The position numbers and the translations under genes were made by a program. A DNA stretch of 64,000 nucleotides from Fratercula arctica (taxonomy: Eukaryota > Chordata > Aves > Charadriiformes > Alcidae), in contig CANTUZ010000004.1 in assembly GCA_947846985.1 (NCBI GenBank), positions 10,964,927 to 11,028,926 of the forward strand. The letters are read 5' to 3'. The notes beneath the pieces were generated by a model. That model was not told where the DNA came from, did not search any database, and saw nothing but the letters and a program-made list of their open reading frames with translations. This document shows, in pieces, positions 23,531 through 35,640 of this stretch (the stretch's first letter is position 1; each line of letters begins with the position of its first letter).

Positions 23531-23691
23531 TCGCGGAATCATTTAGGTTGGAAAAGACCTTTAAGATCATCCAGTCAAACCATAAACCTAACGCTGCCAA
23601 GTCCACCACTAAACCATGTCCCTAAGTACCACATCTACATGTCTTTTAAATACGTCCAGAGATGCATGGAAGAAAGTTATTCCACTGCTTC
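23531..23691 (-). mobile_element. CR1 LINE, 3' end only (minus strand)
   Basis: Reverse complement of a CR1 tail of a different subfamily from the 20.6-kb copy. It has the blocks GGTTGGAAAAGACCTTTAAG, ATCATCCAGTC, then CTGCCAAGTCCACCACTAAA, CATGTCCCTAAG and CACATCTACATGTCTTTTAAATAC. The last 30-40 bp before about 23691 are decayed. It is 5'-truncated and noncoding. Confidence 0.88.
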
Positions 23692-26654
23692 CTCTTAAAA
23701 TATCTGTCATGCCATGTATAAATAATATTTATATATTTCTTTTCAAAGAAAATCTGTACAAACTGGTAATCTCGGCTGCTGTGTTTGACTGTGGCTCTGG
23801 AGGCCAGGCGTTGCTCTCGGGTGGGTCCCCAGGATGTGGCATGTGGTTTGAGCTGACTCTTGAGATGCTCCAGTGATCTGCTGGTTAGAGGCACAGCCCA
23901 TGTAACTGGATGTTCTGGAGCTGAAACGTCAACCTGTGGAGGTCACTGTCAGAGTTTGAAATCCTTTATGGAAAAACTGAAATAGCTGTGTGCTGGAAAT
24001 GTAGTATTTGAAAAGATTCAGAATGTACCCCCCTGCTGCACCGTAAAACGTGATTTGTAATGTCTACAGAAAGAAATAATCTGCTAGAGGGGCTTTAATT
24101 TCTGTCTATTGCTATTGTCAATTAGCAGCCATTGGGGTCAAACAGATATAACAGTGCAGAGCCCAAACAAAAAGGAAACAGGAGTGTATTCTTACATAGT
24201 AAACATACAAATAATGAGCTTCCATGAATTACGTGCTTTCTCAAGGTCAGCATGACATTGAGCACAAGTGAAATCAGAGTATGTTCCAGAAAGCCTGGAA
24301 CACTTAAGCAAAATTCTTTCTCTTCTTGGTCAAGCAGTCCTAATGCTAAAACAATGTCTAAAAGTCAGACATTAGTTTTTGCCCCAGCTCAGCTCCTGGC
24401 AATTGCTATGAAATAAGTTCGGATAACAAATGCCTGTCCTGATTCATCAGGCAGGTCTCGTTAATACAATAGTCACCTTTTGATAATTCCCAGTATTAAA
24501 AGCTATTGCCATAATACAAGCAAATTCTACTTCCCTCAATAAATCAAAGCTGAAAGAGTTTGAAAATTTTGAATACTCCTGCAGAAATAATGTCTTGAAA
24601 AGAATCCAGAATTTCTCCCTTTGTGTGATCTTCCTTCTACAAAGTAATTCCCATTTTGGTCTTTCGGGATACTCAATGAATTTCAGATTTGTACAATCTA
24701 AGGAGTATCAAAATGATAAGTCTGCCTCTTTCTTCACCTCTCTAAAAATAAGATAACTTTAACTGCTGCTAAGATAAAGTTACGGCTGCACTTCAACAGT
24801 GAAAAGTAAATAAGTTGTTTTTATCTCTTTTAAAATTGCAGGGTGTTGAGTTTTTTTCCCAGCATTCAATTTCATTTATTTTAGAGTCCTTTTTAAAGAG
24901 AAACCCTGAAGAACTGCCAAGTTGGCTTCAGTTGTGAGTGATGACTACAGATAACTGGGTTATGATCTTGGCTGAGAGAAACTGGAAACAGTACTAACAT
25001 CTTACGAATACCTACTGTTTAGTGGCTTTTGAGATGCTTAAGCAAAAAAACAGCTATTTATTTTGAATGCGAGGAATGAATAAGAAGGAAATGTGGCATA
25101 ATCAAACACTTACTACAAGCCATTCTTAATAATATGAAACCTAAAGCCATTATTACAAAAATAAAGCATCCTCTGTTTTAATACTATTAACAATAGATAA
25201 CTCAGGAATTAATGCATAATTCCTGTGTATTTTAGTAAACATCAGGTATTTGAAAGGAATGAATGATTTCTTAGCAAGTAACTCTCCATATAATTCTAAT
25301 ATCTTGTGTTTCTTCTTCTTGCACTATTGTCATTGTACTAGTGAACTTGCTAACCTTAGGCTAAGGATGAATTTTTCAAACCCTCTTTTTACAGAGCAGC
25401 GAATGTGCCTAAAAGGGTAATAGCATCACTGGACAGCCAAAGCTCTGCAAGGGAGAGCACAGAACGTATTTTCTCAGTCTGTCCTCAGCCATCCCAGCTG
25501 GATCTGGCAAGAGATGGTTACTAGGAAAGTGTAAAATGATGCAGCATGCTGTTATGTTGCTCCCGATGTGGGACTTCGTGGATATGTGTAATGTTCCTGG
25601 TGTAGGTCTATAATGAGGATAAAAATGATAATGGGAACTCAATCTCTGTATATTTCTACATGGAGAGCTGGGTAACAGTGGCGGTGCTTTTCTTCAAGAG
25701 AATTTGGAAATATCCCTTTCTTTCAAGGTAAACTTGCAGTGTCAGGAAAAAGACAGAGGAGGCTGTGTGACAAAGAGGTTTTGGATTCTAGGAAACCTGG
25801 TACCTAGATACCTTAATATGGCCAGGATTTGGTATTGATGGAGTGATCGTTTTCTCCTCTAGAGGATTAAAAAGAGGAAACATCAGTTGCAGGTCCTCCT
25901 TATCTGTCTGGGTTTTGGATATTCCCCTGCTTCTGTCCTCCAGCATCTTATAATTAGAAGTCCAAGTTTTGATTAAATTGGCTTAACTGCAGTCTCCCAG
26001 CATTCTTCGTCAACTTTTTGTTCTCTAGACTAATGCACCCTAGAGAAGCCTTCTCAGGACGGTACAGACCCATCCACCCCATCGTGAGGTGCTTCCAGTC
26101 AGTGCGTGTGATCTCTCTCCCTACCTTTTCCTTGGTTAACTCAAAATAGTGCATGCTCCTTTAGCTAAATGCTCTGGATTTCTCCTGAGCAGTGTGACAA
26201 AGCCCTACTTGCTCAGCTTGCCCACCACCTGCCAAAATTGCCCTGCTTGCTCTAGCACATCTCCCACCTGCTCGTGCTTCCCGCCATCTGCTGAATAGCA
26301 GGATCTTTCCCTTGATCCTCACCCTCAGTTTGAAGCAATGCACGCGTACCTGTGGATCTGTGAGCTGGAGGAAGCTAATTCACAGTGTAGGTGTCTTTGG
26401 TTTTGGTTTTTCTTTTTCAATCAAGTAAAATGAAATATCCATGATAAATGGATAGCTAAGCATTCAAGTCCACTTCTGACTCCAGGCAGCTGCTGTGACT
26501 AACAGTTTCAAGCATATCCTGGAGCGAGTGCCTATATACAAAGTAGTAGTGTCTTTTCTTCTTTCCCTGTACTGATGTGTTCTGGGATATGAGCCTTGTT
26601 ATCTGTCCCAGTATATTAGATCATAGCTACTTAGACAGCACACTTACTGTCACC
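23692..26654. other. Unique AT-rich sequence, conserved-noncoding-like texture
   Basis: No gene or repeat recognised in about 3 kb. The segment 24090-24560 is AT-rich but not low-complexity and carries many TAAT, TGATAA and ATTAG-type cores plus a small inverted repeat (GCCTG..CAGGC, near 24432-24453). This resembles the composition of conserved noncoding elements around developmental genes. The frame at 25409-25642 (minus) has no family resemblance. Confidence 0.35.
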
Positions 26655-27260
26655 TTTCAGAGGGTGGCTGAGGTCAGAAAGTATGTAGGGAGATCATCTA
26701 GTCCAAATTTTGGAGCTCCTCGCAGATGGAGAGGAGACTCTGCCACCTCTCTGGGCAACCTGCTTCAGCATTTTACCACCCCAACAGTTAAAAATAAAAA
26801 AAAAATAACAAAACAACAAGCAAACACACACAACCACTTTTTAAATTTATCATTTTTATTACAATGTTTAAGCGGGACTTCCTATAATGCATTTTTTGCC
26901 TCCTGCCCTGTCACTGGGCCCTGCTGAGGAGAGTCTTTCTCTGTTGTCTTTGCTTGCCCCCATTAAGTATTTATGCACTGTGACAAGATCTCCCCAGGTC
27001 TCTCAGCCTCTTCTCATATGTCAGATGCTCCAAGCCTTTAATTGCCAAATTGCCAAACTGTCCCATCTTGTTGGTCCCTCTGCAGTATCTCCATGTCTCT
27101 CTTGCACTGGGATGCCCAGCACTGGTGCCAGCACTCCAGATGTGTCTTCCCAGTGCTGAGTAGAGGGAAGTTCAGCCAATATTCGGTCGCCCTCACCATC
27201 TGTTTATCTAGCCAGTATTTCATCAGTTTGTCTATGAGGATGTCTTTGAGCTATTTGAGC
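26655..27260 (-). mobile_element. Old, internally rearranged CR1 LINE (minus strand)
   Basis: Reverse complement of CR1. It has the 3' GTGGCTGAGGTC and GATCATCTAGTCCAA blocks, CTCTGGGCAACCTGCTTCAG, then CCTGCCCTGTCACTGGGC, AGTATTTATGCACTGTGA, TCTCAGCCTCTTCTCATAT, TCCATGTCTCTCTTGCACTGGGA and CCAGTGCTGAGTAGAGG. An A-rich insertion sits at about 26788-26835. After about 27178 the sequence jumps to a more 5' part of the element (TTTCATCAGTTTGTCTATGAGGATG), so several hundred bases of normal CR1 are missing. It is heavily mutated, clearly old and noncoding. Confidence 0.85.
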
Positions 27261-28941
27261 AAACTGACCTGGATTAGGGCACCTGTCTGTCAATTTGGGT
27301 CGCCGAGGAGTAGAGAAACACCGTTCTACTGGAGCTTTGGGCAAGCAGTGAGGATGGGGATGTTCTGTTTTGACTCTGGTAGTTGGACTTTAGGGAGAAA
27401 TAAATCTGTGTGTTGGGTCTATGAAAGATAGTTGTACCACTGAGTATTTTTTTTTTTCTCCTAATGTTCCATAGGAACCCAATAAAAATGCAAAATACAA
27501 AATTTTGTTTAAACCCTTTTAATAATCTAGAAAGTATAATTTGAATATCCGGTTGCTTGTGACTGCATTAAATACTATTATGTAGCATTACCTGCAACAT
27601 AAAATGTAGCCATAAAATGCACTTCAAGTAGCTCAAGAACAATAAAGGTATATAACGTGTAAGAAAGTGTGCCATGCTTGGTGGCATTCTAGGTCAAGCT
27701 CAGGTAAGAAAGCCTGGACTGAAATGAGATGGACTCACTCCACACACGGTGTCCTCGGTCCCCCCACCTGTGATAGCCTCTGCCCTGGCCCTGCAAAGCC
27801 TTCCTCCGTGATAAGCGTGGCCATGAGGACTTGTTCCCCTGTGTCTCTGTGAAAGTATCAGATGAAGGCTCCTTTTAACCACTGTTTGCAGACATCTAAT
27901 GTAAATCAACACCACTGCACTGAAGGAACTGCCCAGTGCCTGAAAGCAATACTCCATCTTCTACCATCTTCTCTCTTTGCTTGTATGCGAAGAATAACAA
28001 ATGTTTTACTCTTTATGCATAAAATATATTTTCTTGACTAGGTTTCCAACAAACTATTTTTTCTTAAACGCTGCATGAAGCTTTCAGTTTAGTTAGGTAA
28101 GCTTTTGTTGTTTCTGATAGTTACCTTCATGCTGAGGAACTTAAACGTGAAATTTGCTGAAGCAAGAAAACTGTTGCCTCTGTCTCTTCTACTTACGCGT
28201 TCCTGCATCCTGTTGCGTGCTGCATGGCATTACCATAATGCACCCTGAACGTGACTTTCCTCTTACCTGTACAAGTCTTAACTTCAGCCAGATGGATTCA
28301 TCGTTGATACAGAAAAGGTCAGCCAGCTGCAGCAGACAAATAGTCTTTTTTTTTCCAAGAGTATGCGTTGAGGAAGTTTTTGAAGTATATTGTCATTAGT
28401 TTCATTACTGGAGCCCTTAAAATACCAGCAAAATGTAACCTGCTTCCTATATGAGCCTGAAAGCGATTGTCACATGAAGTACTTGTAGATTGTTTTTCTC
28501 TTAATGTCTGTTTACCAGTGGTGGTGTTTCAACATCAAGATGGTACAGTAGTATTCATTTTAGAGACTAAGCATTTTAATTTTCTATTATAGACATGGTC
28601 AAATACAAGTCATGGAACAATGGGATATGTCTTTGGTTTACAAGCCTGCGTTAAATTCTGCTGGAGAAAAATGAACTTGGTGATTGTTTGAGGGCTGGCT
28701 ACCTTTTATCTACATGCCATAGTTATTTTCAGCATGCATGAAGGGGTCCTGTGAGTTGTAAGAAACCAGGGAAACAGCTTTGTTGTTAACATCAGTATCA
28801 CTTCAATCTGCATTTCTCTTCCATGAATATATGTGTTATGGTCATAAAAGACAAGTTTATTTCTACAGACAGCAAGGTGCAATTAGTTTAGTATCTCTTT
28901 TCATTACAGAAATACGACAGATCTTGTGAATTCCCTAATGT
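27261..28941. other. Unique sequence, no gene recognised
   Basis: T11 at 27447-27457. A donor-like CTCAG/GTAAGA at about 27695-27705 has no matching acceptor. The GC-richer piece 27,700-27,860 carries only chance frames. Confidence 0.45.
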
Positions 28942-28964
28942 AAAAAAAAAAAAAAAAAAAAAAA
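28942..28964. repeat. Poly-A tract (23)
   Basis: Long A run followed by about 50 bp of A/C-rich sequence. It resembles a decayed A-rich microsatellite. No retrotransposed gene body is recognisable upstream, so I do not call it a processed pseudogene tail. Confidence 0.85.
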
Positions 28965-29699
28965 CCACAAAAAAGCCACAAAGCAAAACAAAAAACACCC
29001 CAAACAAACCAAGCCAGACAGTTAAAACTAAATGTTGATATGGCTTGCATCTAATGTAAAACCAGACCAGCATTTTTTTTTTCTATTTCTGATGCTACCA
29101 TGTGTGGCTGGTAGAAGGGACAATAAATGTACTCTATTAAGAAAGAAAAATCCTGAAGTTGTGCACAAAACTTAGGTGAGATTCTCCGTTCCCTGTGCAA
29201 TCTGCCTCCTGCCAGAAGGAGAGCAGTGACTCTTCCTGTGGCTCCTGTGATCTCGCTGATCAGAGGGAGATGAACCAAATATGTTTTGGGAATTTCCAGC
29301 AGTGTACTCCTTTGTGATTTGATTCTTGCCATGCTTCATAGGCTGACCAAACTCTACATGGTTTTGAAATCAGACTAATGACAGGTTGTATTGTTCTTTC
29401 GACTACTTTTTGGCTGCTTCTTGAAATTAGCTTAATATTGCACAAATGCATTGTTTAGTTCTTGTATTGTTCTTGCTCATCTGTGTCTGTGGGATCACTG
29501 CAACTTCTCAGGGAAACTGAGAGATTAGATTGATTGTATCCCTGATGGTGGCTTCCAAAAATACTTTCTTCCTGATTGATTGATTTAATTGCAAGTGATT
29601 AGAGTTAGGATGTCCATTTAACATGTGAAAAGACAGCTTATAGCTCAATCACTTTCTAAAACACATCTTAATTAGGAAGTGACTATTTCTGTCAGCAGT
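28965..29699. other. Unique sequence, no gene recognised
   Basis: Nothing beyond chance open frames and an AT-rich background could be identified. Confidence 0.45.
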
Positions 29700-29721
29700 G
29701 TTGTTTTTAATTAAAAACAAC
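29700..29721. repeat. Perfect 22-bp palindrome
   Basis: GTTGTTTTTAATTAAAAACAAC is exactly self-complementary with no loop. It centres on TTAATTAA, like the 16-bp palindrome at 9929-9944. It could form a small cruciform or bind a symmetric dimer, but function is unknown. Confidence 0.8.
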
Positions 29722-32502
29722 CTCATGGGTTTGTATTTTTATAGGTATTAGAAATTCTGATATGCAAGGCATAGCAGGGCAAAATGGAAAGAAATACAAT
29801 GTAGGTGTTAGACTTTTTTCTACGAAATTCAGATTCACAGTGCTGATGTGGAATAACTAAAACTTTTAATGGAGAAGGTGAAGGAAGGGTGGGTTTTATG
29901 TTGGTTTATTTGGTTGGTTGGGTTTGTTTTTTTTTTTTTTAAACCTGCAGGTGTGTGATGTTTCTCCTCAGTTTTATCCAACTTTAATAGAGCAGATTTT
30001 CTGTAAGCATCCTTATTTAATGTCAATTTATGTAAGGATAAGCACTTGCCACCTGAATGTAGTTACATTCAGGATAAAAGGAAGGTGTTTAAGAGAACAC
30101 AGCAGCAGTGCAGGGCAGGAACTCCTCTTTAGAGAAGTGGTGGGACGTGGAAAGTTGGGCTTTGTTCCAGCATCTTTCCCCTTCTGAATCTATACCCACT
30201 GGCAAACTATGGGTGAGATGCTGAGCCTGTTAAAAGTGCCCCATCCTTCTTAACACTTGTTGAGGGGAGGGAAGGTAAAAGGGAAGGTACACTGGAAAGC
30301 ACTGCAGCAGAGAAGGGTACCTGAGCTGGCCCTAAGGGTGAGTGTGTCATAGAGGGAATTGCTGCTGGAAGTGTGTTTTTTTGTTACTTAAAAAGTAATT
30401 ACTTATGGCCAAATGTAGGCTGTAAAATAACAGTTACTAATTTATTAGAGACAAGTTATACTAGCTAATGTTATGAAGGTTTAGATGGAATAGGTGGAAT
30501 TACATTGAATTCCCTACAATAGAAAAAAAAAAACTTATTAGAAGTAAAAATAAGTGGGATTAATTTTGTGTTTTGGATTTAGGATTGTGGATATTTGGGA
30601 GAATTGCTGTCGTAACATCTTGTTGAGTTTTAGGGTGTCCTTATTCAAAGGGTGCCTTCAATGTTAAGGATGTCTTCAACATTACAATGTTCTTTGTATT
30701 TCAGGAAGGTATTGCTTCCCTATTAGCTTACAGTCCTTACTCCTTTTTAAAAAAAAAAAAAAGAAAAAATCTTCCCCATAACTTTTTCCTTAATTTTAAG
30801 ATGAGTAGCATACGTTATCTTTCCTAAGGCAAAGTAAGTGTACAAAGAAGATAAGAGGCTTTGGTTTTACATCTAGAAAAATGGAGAAACAAAAATCCCT
30901 CTCAGTGGGGGAGCAAGGTATAAAGCTGACCTCATCTAATTTACCTTAAGGTAAGATTGAAGGCTTTTTTTGTTAGGTGGCTCTCTTTCCTTGACAATGT
31001 ACTCTTTTTACCTTTCCTTGATTTATCTTACATCTTTGTTATCCCGAGGTGAAAGCGGCGAATTTATCTTCTACTGAAGACAACTCTTTAAAAAGAGTCT
31101 GAATCAGTAAGGCCAAGCCCAGAAGCAACTGGAGGCAATTAGGAACACTTTCTTTAAAACTCGCACCCAACCTACACATGCTTAACTTGGGAGATCAGAG
31201 AGAAATATAGCTAGAGGACAGCGGTACTAATAGCTACCAGATCTAACAAACCATAAAGGTGTGCACTGGAGAACTGTGGCAATATTGACTGTGTGTTCAT
31301 TAAGGACGTGAGTGCCAGATGATGAAAGCGTTGCTCTGCTGGGAGACATTTTACTACTTAAAATGGCAGATAAAGTTTCTCTCGGCTTTCTTCTGTTGGT
31401 TAAAAAAGAAAAAAAGTGCAGAACTTGTTGGCCTGAAAGTATTCCTGGGATGAAGTTTTCAGCGGTCTTCTACCATCCTCTGTGAAGAAGTTTAATCACC
31501 ACTTCCAGAGTTTGAAACCTATCAAGAACGTTAAGATTAAGTAGTAGTAATGTTACTTCTTTCACTCTTGATGAGTAACACTAACAGCCTCATATATTTA
31601 ATGCGTTTGAAAGAGAATTTGGTGTCATTACAGCAATGAGAAGTAAATCACCTCTCTGTGAGACTAATCTTCTGAATTTCACTGTTTCTTTTTCACTCTT
31701 TTCTGCTTACTTCCATTCCAGTGATAACTCTCTCCACAACAGAGAAACCATGTTTCTTTACCCTTTAATCTTTTAACGCTGTATTGTGGGATTTTTTTTT
31801 TACTTGATTCTAGTAATTGTGGTTTAATGTCTGTGTTCTTTCATTCTGGCACACTTTACAACAAAGTACATCAAATCAATCATTGACCAAATAATTTACC
31901 AACAAATCAGGTGGCTTTGAAGTTTGAGTTAATTGATTTTAATGTTTTCAGTGCTCTCTGTGTCTTTGATCTAAGCTGTTCTAGAGAGTAGGGAAATGGA
32001 GCTTAGGCTTGAGATGTTAAAGGGCACTGTGTGTGAGGGGATTCAGCAGCTGCACTTACTCATGATGGTACCGATGCAAAGTGAATGGTATTAGTGCTGT
32101 CTGGAGGTCTTTTTTGCTTCATTTGTAACATATTTTTATGGCTGCCATGTTTGGAATACAACAGTCCCCTGAGGGGAACAACCCTCTCCCTGTTGTTTGT
32201 ACTGTTAACCACCCTTTGTTCTCTTCGCTTTCTCATAAAAGCGGAGACTGCAATTCTACAATTATGTGTATATATTTTGGTACTTTGAGTCTTGAATTCC
32301 TTGAATGAATGCTCTGAGAGTCAGCCCGGCCGCTCACATTCTCACTTAGCAATGACGGAAGTCCATCTACTGGCTAAGTGAATTCATCAGTTCCCTGGTC
32401 ATTTAGATACAAGCTTCAGCCAAGTAAAAGTCTGAGCAAACAACTGTGGGCTCAGCAAGAACACCAACTTTCCATGTTTTTAATTATATTCTCTCCCACC
32501 CT
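29722..32502. other. Unique sequence, no gene recognised
   Basis: T14 at 29927-29940 and A14 at 30749-30762. A GTAAGA donor-like site near 30950 has no partner. No CR1 or RNA gene was recognised. Confidence 0.45.
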
Positions 32503-32515
32503 CCCCCCCCCCCCC
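32503..32515. repeat. Poly-C tract (13)
   Basis: Within a C-rich stretch (32492-32515). The minus strand is a G run. Length calls in such tracts are often unreliable. Confidence 0.8.
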
Positions 32516-32952
32516 ATTACCTGGTCAAGCATTCTGGAAGCTCCAGAGGGAAAGTTAGAGAGCACAAGGGTTATCTATATATTTTTTAATCTCGTGCGAA
32601 TTAAGACCTTGCAGCCGTGCCTAGTCCTCAAAACACAATTCTCTCACGAATTAATGAAATGAATTGAGATTTTCCGCTCAAAGGTGTGTAGGAACACCAA
32701 CATTGCTCATTCACACAGGGCAACCATAACTAAACCAATATTCACATTTATGTGAAATCACTGAAGGCAATACATAATGGTATATGAAAAATACTAAGTG
32801 ATATGTCCACTATACATGAGCAAGCTGCTTAATAGTCTTCACAAGGTGTCTTGTATTTTATAGTACTTTAAAATAGCTGTAGGTGGGTTTAAATATAGTT
32901 TAAATGCAGAAAATTCATCCTTTCTACTACTACAGTATTGAGATTTTCATTC
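32516..32952. other. Unique AT-rich sequence
   Basis: No gene or repeat recognised. The texture is even and AT-rich, with several TAAT and ATTAAT-like cores. Confidence 0.4.
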
Positions 32953-32977
32953 CTTTAAAAAAGCCACTTTTTTAAAG
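32953..32977. repeat. Perfect hairpin, 11-bp stem and 3-nt loop
   Basis: CTTTAAAAAAG (32953-32963) pairs exactly with CTTTTTTAAAG (32967-32977) around the loop CCA. It is a strong but AT-only cruciform candidate with no associated gene. On a transcript it would resemble a simple stem followed by no long U run, so there is no reason to call it a terminator. Confidence 0.75.
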
Positions 32978-35300
32978 CATAAGTAGAAATAAAGGAAACA
33001 TTCTATGATAGGTATGTGTATTAAAATAAATTGCAGGTGTTAAAGAATAAAACACAACCCAAAGACATGGCTATATAGTATATGGCATGAGGAAGGAAGT
33101 CCAGTACAACTAAATGCTGCAATCTGAAAGTGCTGCCAGGTGTTATGCTGAAGGCCAGTTTACTGGATTGAAGTTGTGGACTCATCGCTTGACTGAGAAT
33201 TTGGAAATTGCCTGTATACTGGGCAAGGTAGCATCTCTAGTTTCTTGAGATTACAAGGGAGACTGGAGATTACAGCGGCTCATCGGTAAAGGTTTAGCCT
33301 GTCCGTGCAAGAGTGAGAGACAAATGGAAAACCCGATGATCAAAGATACTAAATAATAAACAGTTTAGGGGTTTGGGGTTTTTTTGGTAGGAGTTCTTTT
33401 TTTTTATTTGAGAAATTAATCTGTTACAGATTTTCTTTTTTTTTTAACCCTAACTCTGAGCCAGGACCAAACATGACAGCCTAGCTCAAGTCAAAGGTAA
33501 CACGCAACTGTTTGTCTTCAGCAGTAGAGCATGTGAACAGTCTGGAAAAGAGCTGAAAGATTTTAAAGAGAGTCATTCTAGTTATGTTTTAAGCTAGTAG
33601 TTCTTTTCCTTCAGGGTTCCCAATGCAGAAGCCAAAAGACTGTTAAGAATAAATAAATCAGTTCTTGCAGGCATTCCTGACACACCTGCCCCTGCTTATA
33701 AAACCACAGAACTTGTTTACCTCAGGACTTTTTATATCAGTAGTTGGTTTTGCTTGTTCATGCTTAAATGTTTTGGGTTTGTTGTGTTGGGTTTTTTTGT
33801 GCCCCTGTTAGTTTTTCATCTTGTTCTCTACTTCTGTGTGTACAACTACACCCTCTACAAATGCTCAAACCAACAATGGTGTGGTTTATGTTTGGTTTGT
33901 TTTTTTTTTTTTTTTAACAAAAAAAAGTGAGAAGCAAAGGCACAGGAGAGTAAGAAACATGCAGAGGAAGAGTGCAGAGCCACCACTTAGCTGTGCTGTG
34001 CGTGCTGTGTGCTTGAGAGAGCCTGCGAGATTGGTGAAAAGCAGAATGAAGATGAGGAAAAACCCAACTTGCTTGCCAATGGTGTAATTAAGTGCTGTTT
34101 ATCCTTTTTACAATATTTACATTGGCAGTGTTTCATTAGGGATTTATGGCCATCTGTCTTACAGATTTATTGTATACATTGTGGATTTAGCAATTTAAAA
34201 CTGCTTTGGAACTAGAAAAAAAATCCTCTGCTGTGTATATCCCGATACCTGACTTTCCTGAGGATAAGAAAAGTTTCATGAATCTGCTTACAGCACTTCA
34301 CAAAATACTGCCTGGGCTGATGTCACATCAGTGGACAGTGTAAAACCAAGCCAACAATGTGGAACATCCAAAATGTCATTCCGGTGTCTCTATTGTAGTA
34401 TTATGGATGTGGCAGACAGTCCTGAAGTGTTACAGAGTCTGACGTTTTTAATGCATATTCTTCTTTGTTTAGCTTTAAAAGCTTTTTATTTTGCTGGCCT
34501 TCTTTCAATGAAGTTCTCATTTTTTTTTTTTGTGAATACTTGCTTTTTCTTAAATTATGTTAAAAGTGCTTGTACTTTCTGTAACATCTTACTTAAAGTG
34601 CAAGGAAAGATACAACAAATGGGTACTTTCTTGTTGCCTTTCCTGCTTCCTCCGGATTAAGCACATGACCCTGGTTTGAAGGACAGCCTTCCTTCACCTA
34701 AAAGCGTTTGCCTGTTCCTTTGCGAGTAATTTCAGGATTTAGACGCTTTTTGTTCCTGAGTGGTTTTTGCCAGTGCTTAACAGGAGATGAAAATTCTGGT
34801 TTTGACTGCCTGTAATAATATCTATTTACCTGAAATGATACTTGAAAAACAGTACAGATAACAGTGTGGATTAATAGAAATTAGTCATGACAGGAATAAC
34901 TCTTGCATTAAAGATCTGTGAGACCAAAAAAAACTATGCAAATTGAGAAAAGCAGTAAATTGGACCCATCTGTGTTGTTAAGTCCTGATTCATGCTGTCT
35001 TTGATGTACTGAAGTGATCCCATTGTGCGGATGTTGTGTCTGTGCTCACTCTAAAACTTAATTACAGCATTAACTTGCCTTCATGTAAGTGAATTTTTAA
35101 CTCTTTTCCCCAGTTCTACTTGGACTACTATGGTTGAATCTTCACCAAAACTTCAAAGTGCTAGTGTGGTTTCAGCTGAGCTCTTAACTCCTCCCTTAAA
35201 TGATCAATGTCAACACCACCTAATTTTTTTTTTTTATTCTTGGCAGAGAATGAGAGCATATTTACAGATAATTCTGTAAACATGTCACTTGTACCTAAAA
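32978..35300. other. Unique sequence, no gene recognised
   Basis: T16 at 33900-33915 and T11 at 35225-35235. The open frame at 34331-34660 (+) depends on T-rich codons (poly-Phe) and has no family resemblance. An octamer ATGCAAAT lies at 34936-34943. Confidence 0.45.
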
Positions 35301-35640
35301 CCTTGCCTCCCGTGCCACTGTCGCTACAGCCCCTTCCCTGATAGATCAAAGGCCTGGAGGCCTGCCGAGCTGAGATGCCATTGCCGCCACTGCTGTGTTC
35401 TGGAGGGGTGGGTTGCGCAGGAGCAGGCTGGTGTGCCCGGGAAGGGCTGAGGAGGCCGGTGGGGATGTGGCAAAGGCAGAAGATCCTTCTGGGACACCAC
35501 CTCGGCATGGCCCGTGCTCCAGCCCCTTTGCTTGGCCGGCTGGCCAGGGCTCTCGCTGCTCGTGGTGACAAGGCCAAGAGTGAATTGAAGCAGAACTGCT
35601 GCTTCGGGAAAATGCCCTGAAGTGAGAAAACAAGGTCTGC
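35301..35640. other. GC-rich patch, no gene recognised
   Basis: A short GC-rich island in AT-rich surroundings, with CpGs between about 35,365 and 35,600. Open frames overlap on both strands (minus 35161-35577 with 138 codons, plus 35375-35620), as expected from the composition. The peptides are low-complexity (Ala, Pro, Arg) and unfamiliar. It could be a small promoter-like or old repeat fragment, but neither is demonstrable. Confidence 0.3.

Noticed and set aside
28942..28964. A23 tract as the tail of a processed pseudogene
   Set aside because: No gene-like sequence precedes it and birds rarely carry processed pseudogenes because CR1 does not favour poly-A templates; more likely a simple repeat.
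35161..35577. Minus-strand frame of 138 codons
   Set aside because: Low-complexity Ala/Pro/Arg peptide in a GC-rich patch, ending through a poly-T tract; no family resemblance.
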